A stretch of 64,000 nt of DNA from Cavia porcellus (lineage: Eukaryota; Chordata; Mammalia; Rodentia; Caviidae): contig NW_026947484.1 in NCBI RefSeq assembly GCF_034190915.1, forward strand, positions 210,130,657-210,194,656, written 5' to 3'. A program made the position numbers and the translations under genes. Position 1 is the stretch's first letter. Each line of letters opens with the position of its first letter. Below the pieces are notes generated by a model that saw nothing but the letters and a program-made list of their open reading frames with translations, did no database searches and was not told the DNA's origin. Of the stretch, positions 58,415 through 64,000 are shown in pieces.

Positions 58415-58612
58415 GTGACTGAATTCTGGGCTTGTCACCAGCTGTGTGGCCTGAGACACAGTCACTAAACCTATGTAAGCCTCAGTCTTTCCATCCACAA
58501 AATGAGAATATTTAGAGTCATCTTGCAGGACTGCTGTTAGGATCAGGGATTGTGTAGGCAAGAATATTAGCCTAAAGTCTAGCACAGTTTGCACAAAATA
58601 AGCAGAAGGAAG
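58415..58612 (+). mobile_element. MIR SINE relic, plus strand
   Basis: Well ordered: 'gactgaattctgggcttgtc', 'cagctgtgtggcctgagaca', 'taagcctcagtctttccatc', 'cacaaaatgagaatatttag' and 'gactgctgttaggatcaggg'. One of the best-preserved MIRs here. Confidence 0.8.
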
Positions 58613-59185
58613 TTGCTTTGTGTAACCTAGATGTGGGTTCTGAACACTTGCATGTGACTCTCCATATCCTCTGAACAGGCCCCGACTTTTATATGCTTTG
58701 CTTCCATCTCTCCTAATGGTTGTAAGTCCCTGGAGGACCAAGTTGTCATTTCATACCTCAACTTTGTCTGCAGCTGCAAACTGCAAGACACAAAGCAGCC
58801 GCTCATCTCCTGCCTGATCCACTTGGCAGCCAGGCCCGCCAGCCCTCTCCGCCCTGCAGTGCCCAAATCCAAGGCTCCCAGGCAGAGTCTAAGGATCCCC
58901 GGTGGGGGAGACTGTGTGAGGCAAAGCCAAGGCCCCAGGCCAAGTGGCATCACAGTAACTTATACTTTGAAAACAGTACAATTTCATGGATTCTCTTGTC
59001 TTTAACTGTGTTCGTAAATAACACACTCTCAGTATTATATTTTTCTTCATGTCCCAGTATGAAAACAAAAATAAGGCTTTGGAGTTTAAGTCTACATTGG
59101 TGTGCTGCTGACAACCAACTTGGTACTTTCATCAGCTACGGCCCTTTCTGAAATGCTATCACAATTTCAGGATGTCTCTGAGCTG
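58613..59185. other. Single-copy intergenic sequence
   Basis: GC-richer around 58790-58940. The opposing frames here (58627-58953 minus, 58823-59005 plus) have no recognised family. Confidence 0.4.
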
Positions 59186-59198
59186 TACACAAACACAC

Positions 59199-59242
<44 letters not shown>
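59186..59242. repeat. (CA)n microsatellite
   Basis: About 25 CA dinucleotides, with one AA and one GC interruption near the left end. A likely polymorphic locus. Confidence 0.95.
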
Positions 59243-59245
<3 letters not shown>

Positions 59246-59305
59246 AGTATTTTGTTTAACCCAGGGTTTGACTGAGGGATTTGAACGGATATAAGAACCA
59301 GACAA

Positions 59306-59399
59306 GGGGCTGGGGATTTAGCTCAGCAGCAGAAGTGCCTGCTTTGCAAGCATGAAATCATGAGTTCGATCCCCGGTACTGATAAAAAATAAAGCTTAT
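59306..59399 (+). mobile_element. Complete ID-type SINE, young subtype, with 11-bp TSD
   Basis: 'ggggctggggatttagctca' holds the A box (TTAGCTCAGC), and 'gagttcgatccccggtactg' holds an intact B box (GTTCGATCC). A short A-rich tail follows. GAACCAGACAA flanks it on both sides (59295-59305, 59400-59410). The centre reads catgaaatcatgagttc, a variant of the gtcgtgagttc subtype. Both promoter boxes are intact, so it could be transcribed if the context permits. Confidence 0.94.
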
Positions 59400-59410
59400 G
59401 AACCAGACAA

Positions 59411-61435
59411 AATAAGAGAATTTTCAGTCTCTTCATTTGCTATGAACATTAAGTTTAATATTAGCATTTCCTCAAGCATTGGATTATGTTTACAACTCAG
59501 AATAGTGTTCTATTGTCATGTAACTACATTCCTACAAAGTGGAGTGTCATGAGTCTCATTTATGTTGTCATAGATAAATGTCTGGTTCTTCACAGGCCAG
59601 AGCAGTGTCTTGGATGTGTACCTACCAACTCTTAGGACTGGACCTCTTAGACCATTACACCTCTTCTGTAAACACTTAGTGTCCATATCTTTCACCAATA
59701 TCTTCACTGAAAGCATTCCTGAGAATGCTGATTTGCCTTGAATTTTTTATGAAACTGCATGATCCAACTTTACAGCTCTTCCCCTGCTGGGTCCTAGCGC
59801 CTGGATGTATGAAGCATACGATCTTCATGTTAGTGCATCCCAATTCCCAAACGTGTCTTCCTTTAATTTCTGCCCTCACTGAACATTAAGAGATGCTGGG
59901 ATCAAAACACTGACCCAAAGATCATTTGCTGTTACTAAAATGCAACTCAGATTCACTCCATTTTATTTTTCAAGGAAACTGAGTCTGTCTTTCTAGGAGA
60001 CATTAAATAATACAAGGCTTTAAAAGTCTTTGTTCATTCAAAAGCAGCGCCACATTCCCCCCAAAACTTACAAAAACACCTTCCCTCCGCCTATCGCCTA
60101 TCCTTAGTCTTTATAGTAACATTTTTGTTTATATAAATTTGCCCATACTCTTTGTTTGTTATCCAGCATGGTCAAGGGCAAGTCAGGGAAGGCTATCTTT
60201 ATTCTCTCAACAGAAGTTTGGCCTTGACCCCCAAGTCCTGAGTAGGAGAATGGGTCCAAAGGGAAGCACAGGACATGTTGTCAATGGCATGATTGTGGTG
60301 ACCTACACAGTCAGGTCAGTGGCACTGAAGTCCAAACAATCGTGTGACTGAAATGTTCTGCATTTTACCACACAAACCAACTGGAAACCTGCCGTAGAAA
60401 AATTCTCAAGTGTAGCGATGAGCTAACTACCGTGCTCCCATCTTTCACCACACATTCACTCCAAACTTCGACCCAGTGCGCTCTCCTGTCTATGTCATTC
60501 TGCTCTCACAGGAACCCTAAGCATTTACTACTCCATCTTAGAGGAGAAGAAACTGCCTTTCAAGTGACCACAGGTCTCCACAATCCCATAGTCAGTTCTC
60601 CAACCAGAGCCCAAGCCCCCAAACTCCTGCTCGCTGCTTCTTCCTTGGCTCGGCTGGAGGAGCTATAACACAGGTAAACCATCTGCAGGCATCCTAATGG
60701 ATGCTTCTCCTCCTCACTTCCCCATCTCTAAATACCCTGCCCAATCCCTTTCCTCTGTTACCAGTGTCCAAAGAATGTACCCTCCCCAGATCCAGCCCTC
60801 AGCAGTGGAGTCCATCCCGAGGGCCACCGATGCCACTGTGTGGGCCATGCAGTCTCAGCCCAAGTGGGTCCGTTAATATTAAAGCCTCTGTGACTGCCTT
60901 GTCTCAGTGTGGGAAAGGTGTGCCTTGGCCCATCAGCAGTGTGTGGCTGCTTGTGGAGCCGGCATGCTAGGCTTATACATGACATTTTGCTATTTATACA
61001 CAATCTTCTACAATCTTTATCACATAAAATATGATAGAGCATGAAAATATCAATCAATAAAATCTAGTGTGTATGAAACAAATGTATTAAGAATTATAAT
61101 CATTTTAATTTTGATAATAACACAGATGAGTTGAAAACGAAAGGAATTTTTAAAATAAATATATACCTTTAAAATAAGAATTTCTGAATAGAAAATCTCT
61201 TAGGCTAATTAATGATGTCATTTAAAAATGACTAACTTGTATGTTTTCCCCTGTTGAGATAGCAGCATGCTTAGTTAGAAAATTAACAACCACTAAAAGC
61301 TGAAAATGAATTTTGCATAATATCATTGTCAGTATCTCTATTAGTTGATCTAACTTGTATTTTGAAAAACAATAGGAGAAAAGTAAAACTCATCGCACTT
61401 GGACAATGATGTCCTCTTAAAAGATTGAAAACCTG
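59411..61435. other. Intergenic sequence with a weak MIR relic
   Basis: Between 60465 and 60620 'tcacaggaaccctaagcatt', 'catcttagaggagaagaaac' and 'caagtgaccacaggtctcca' suggest a minus-strand MIR. The remainder is single-copy. Frames at 60701-61057 overlap on both strands and have no recognised family. Confidence 0.4.
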
Positions 61436-61439
61436 TGAC

Positions 61440-61580
61440 AAATGATTGGCACAAAAATGTTTCTAGATCCTGTACCTGAACAACTTCTTCCAAGACAACA
61501 ATCTCAATATATTTTTAAAAATTCTGTATCATTTTATCCTTTTTTTTTCCTATTTTGCTTTTTAAAATAAACAAAACATT
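61440..61580 (+). mobile_element. Possible older copy of the half-L1 3' terminus (copy D)
   Basis: 'gtacctgaacaacttcttcc', 'aagacaacaatctcaatata', 'aaattctgtatcattttatc' and 'tttaaaataaacaaaac' resemble, in order, the last 140 bp of copies A-C (acttgaacaattatttctaa, gacaatatgtaatc, tctgtataacttgtaccc). Divergence is high, so it may instead be a related older L1 tail. Confidence 0.4.
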
Positions 61581-61639
61581 TGCAATTCTTTGTATCTCTG
61601 CTCTCTGCTTTACAATGTGACATTGTGTTCTTGCCATCC

Positions 61640-61990
61640 GGGGGTGGAATCTGTTCCCCAGCCCTGGACTCTGGCCTAGTGTTGTGACTTGGCATGGCCA
61701 GGACCACAGTAAGAGCTATACTGTGTCCATTCTGAGTCTCCTAAATACACCATGTACACATCCCACCCAGCCAGCCTGCTGAGGAATGTGGAGCAGAGCT
61801 AAATCATCCCAGCTGGAGCTATCTTGTACCAGCCAGGCTCCTGCTGACCGAGAACTGTCCACAGACGCCCCCATGGGGCTGGCCAAGTGCAGGAACCTCC
61901 ACTGAGATCAGCCCAGATCACCAACTCCCAGGATAATGCACAAAACAGTGATTGTTTTTAGATGTAATAATTTGGGAGTGTTTCTTAAAG
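61640..61990 (+). mobile_element. MLT1-type MaLR LTR relic
   Basis: 'gggggtggaatctgttcccc', 'actctggcctagtgttgtga', 'cttggcatggccaggaccac', 'ggaatgtggagcagagctaa' and 'actgagatcagcccagatca' appear in MLT1 order, ending near 'tgattgtttttagatgtaat'. Ancient. Confidence 0.68.
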
Positions 61991-62135
61991 TGTCAAAATC
62001 TAACCATCTCAGTACTAGAAAGAAAACCACATTATCATCCGTTGCTTAGTTCTAGGTATCTTTTGACAGAAGACTCCCCAGTACATGTGTTCTTGCCTCA
62101 AGTAATTTTACAGTTCTTCTTGTAGAATTTTAACT

Positions 62136-62165
62136 GTTTTTGTTTTTTTTGTTTTTTTTTTTTTT
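62136..62165. repeat. T-rich homopolymer tract
   Basis: T runs broken by single G residues over about 30 bp. No minus-strand SINE body is recognised next to it. Confidence 0.8.
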
Positions 62166-62786
62166 GTGCCTACCCCCCATTCCTGTGGACAGATTTCTTC
62201 CCAGCCAAAGAGGCACAAAATATTCCAACTCCAGCAACATTATCTTCACATGACTTTCCAGAAAAGAAAAGAAAATTGGCTTGGAAATTAATTTTTCAGA
62301 ATTACTTATAAGCCATTGCAAATTAATGACCTGTGGCAAACCTTCCTTGGTAAAGAATCATTGCAGTTTTGGGAGATCATCCAAGTCCAAGAATAAAAGC
62401 TGTCTGTGGAAGCCACGTTTGTGCTCCAGTGCAGCAAGATAGAGCCCAGGCTACTGCTCCAACACTGAGACTTGAGGTCTGTAACATTTGAGGAAGTTTA
62501 AGTGGTGAAATCATAAAGCTGAGTGCACCTTGACTTTCTAGAAGGATTCTTAAGAGAGATTCCTGAGAAACAATCAGTGTCATAACTATGATCACAAACC
62601 CAGTGTTGGTATAGCTCTTAGGCTCTAGATCTCCACGTGAAAGAAGGAACACCCCAAAGATAGTGCCTGTGGAGGGTATCCTGTGATATGTGGATGAGCT
62701 ATAAGATGACCTCAAAAGCAAGTAAACAAACAAAAACATCTATAGTCTACGTAAGTTTTTAGTGTTAAACACCTATTAATATGGAA

Positions 62787-62788
<2 letters not shown>
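62166..62788. other. Single-copy intergenic sequence
   Basis: No repeat or gene recognised; the 120-codon minus-strand frame (62377-62739) has no known family. Confidence 0.4.

Positions 62789-62824
<36 letters not shown>
62789..62824. repeat. (TG)18 microsatellite
   Basis: Uninterrupted TG repeat directly abutting the 3' end of a minus-strand composite SINE, so it probably grew from the SINE tail. Confidence 0.95.
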
Positions 62825-62829
<5 letters not shown>

Positions 62830-63003
62830 GGGGATTGGAATCAGGGCTTTCACATTGAGTTACATCTTCAATCTGTTTATTTATTATTTTCAAGACAGGA
62901 TTTCACTAAGACACTAAGTTACTCAGGACAGCCTCAAAATGTGGTTCTCCTGCCTCAGCTTCCCAACAGTGCTAGGATTACAGGTGTGTACCATCTCACT
63001 CAG
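62825..63003 (-). mobile_element. Composite B1-ID SINE, minus strand
   Basis: Reading the minus strand, a B1 part ('cacacctgtaatcctagcac', 'ctgaggcaggagaaccacat', 'agtgaaatcctgtcttgaaa') is followed by an ID part ('gattgaagatgtaactcaat' for the A box, 'ccctgattccaatccccagt' for the B box). This B1-ID order matches composite SINEs known from several non-murid rodents. Strongly diverged in the ID half. Confidence 0.7.
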
Positions 63004-64000
63004 ATATAAATACAGAGTTTTATTCATTTCCACGTCTCACTGCCTTTAACATTAGACTTCCAATATAATGCCAAACACTGCTGCCACACCACTATGCCCA
63101 CTGCTCTGGCAGGAGTATGAATGGCTTTTCTCCTTACTCTAAGAGAAGAGTGAAATGCTATGAAGCTGCTTCTGAGAGCAGCCCACACACATCCACACTC
63201 TGAAACACGCTCTCCCTGACCACAGCTGCATGCGACTCAGGGAACTCAGAGTGGAGCTAAACAGCACACAACATTTGAAGCTTTAACCACTGAAGCAAAG
63301 CAGCATAGGGCAGAAGTTGTTCTAAAGTGAAGCTTCAGAAAGACTGAACCACGCGCAAAGCTGGAGCCAGTAAAGAATAAGCTTAGGAATCTGCCGATAA
63401 CAAGTAGAAAGTGACCGATGATGTGCTGGAATCAGTTCCTACCAGCTCAGAAGAGCAGACTGGAAAATATTCAGGAATTTTGCAAACACTAGAAAGAACA
63501 CCAAGGGATATTAAGAAAAGATTTTAAAAGAGAATTTTAAAACTTTATGACAAGTTTAAAACTTATTTACAATGAAAAGTTCTTGAAAAAAAACGCAACA
63601 AATTTGAGAAGACATCGAAAATCTGAGCAGTCCAACAATTTAAAAAATTGAATAAATATTTAAACATACAGGCACATATGCACAATTAGGACTTCTCCCC
63701 CACAGAATTTAGTAAACTAATTCTAAAATTCTTTCACAAAGGTCAAATTAGCTCAGTTACTCCTATAAGAAATATGTTAGTGGTATTTTATCAATGCATA
63801 ATTTAAAATGCTAGCAATTCTGGTGGCCTGGAGCCACCTGCTGTTCTAGACCCGGTTTCCAGCACCTACCTATCCCTCCCAGTCCAGGGCGAGCTATGAT
63901 GGGTTTATGTCTTTATTTGAAGAAAATGGGCTATTATGCAGCCATTGGTACCTGTTTGGGGGAAACATAGCATGCAAGCAAGAAGCTCACAGCCTCAGCG
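63004..64000. other. Intergenic sequence, nothing recognised
   Basis: No gene or nameable repeat. Sequence is AT-rich after 63480. The window ends in unannotated single-copy DNA. Confidence 0.4.

Noticed and set aside
1..64000. CRISPR array, operon or prokaryotic defence system
   Set aside because: The repeats, composition and lack of long reading frames are those of a mammalian nuclear genome; no regularly spaced repeat-spacer structure is present.

Overview
The window reads as non-coding DNA from a rodent nuclear genome. The grounds are 7SL-derived B1-type SINEs, tRNA-derived ID-type SINEs, ORR1/MLT1-type MaLR LTRs, LINE-1 remnants, MIR and L2 relics, many microsatellites and very sparse coding potential. 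The youngest ID-type copies end in an unusual head-to-tail motif (GTCGTGAGTTCGATCCCCGG, then TACCGAT and an A tail). This is not the mouse/rat BC1-type tail, so I suspect a non-murid rodent, but I cannot place it to family. I found no host exon, rRNA, functional tRNA gene or CRISPR array. The only convincing intact reading frame belongs to a retrotransposon.

Layout. 1-6.5 kb is mostly single-copy, with MIR relics and a candidate conserved enhancer near 3.4-3.8 kb. 6.6-8.0 kb is AT-rich, with a degenerate ~145-bp triplicate and a broken LINE-1 ORF2 fragment. 8-19 kb holds ID, MIR, L2 and MLT1 relics and two enhancer-like blocks (10.7-11.2 and 18.4-18.9 kb). 19-30 kb carries three minus-strand solo LTRs of one ORR1-like MaLR family, each with a perfect 5-bp target duplication, plus another MaLR LTR and old LINE-1 pieces. 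31.6-34.2 kb has an inverted pair of retroviral LTRs of one family and a third LTR with TATA and poly(A) signals. 35.5-38.7 kb has an old LINE-1 tail and a truncated copy of the young 3' UTR family, itself hit by a SINE.

The centrepiece is 42782-45910. It is a structurally complete ORF1-only LINE ('half-L1', HAL1-like), with a GC-rich 5' UTR starting at a YY1-like motif, an intact 350-codon L1 ORF1-type protein, a ~1.3-kb 3' UTR that follows ORF1 with no trace of ORF2, a poly(A) tail and a 14-bp target-site duplication. At least two further 5'-truncated copies of the same 3' UTR lie in the window (37.7-38.7 and 55.2-55.5 kb), possibly a third at 61.4 kb. So the family has been mobile, presumably using reverse transcriptase supplied in trans by full LINE-1.

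46.5-49.4 kb is decayed LINE-1. 49.5-64 kb is mixed MIR/ID/B1/MLT1 relics, microsatellites and single-copy sequence, with an enhancer-like block at 54.0-54.3 kb. Repeat family names come from recalled consensus features, not from a database search, and most outer coordinates of old repeats are approximate.
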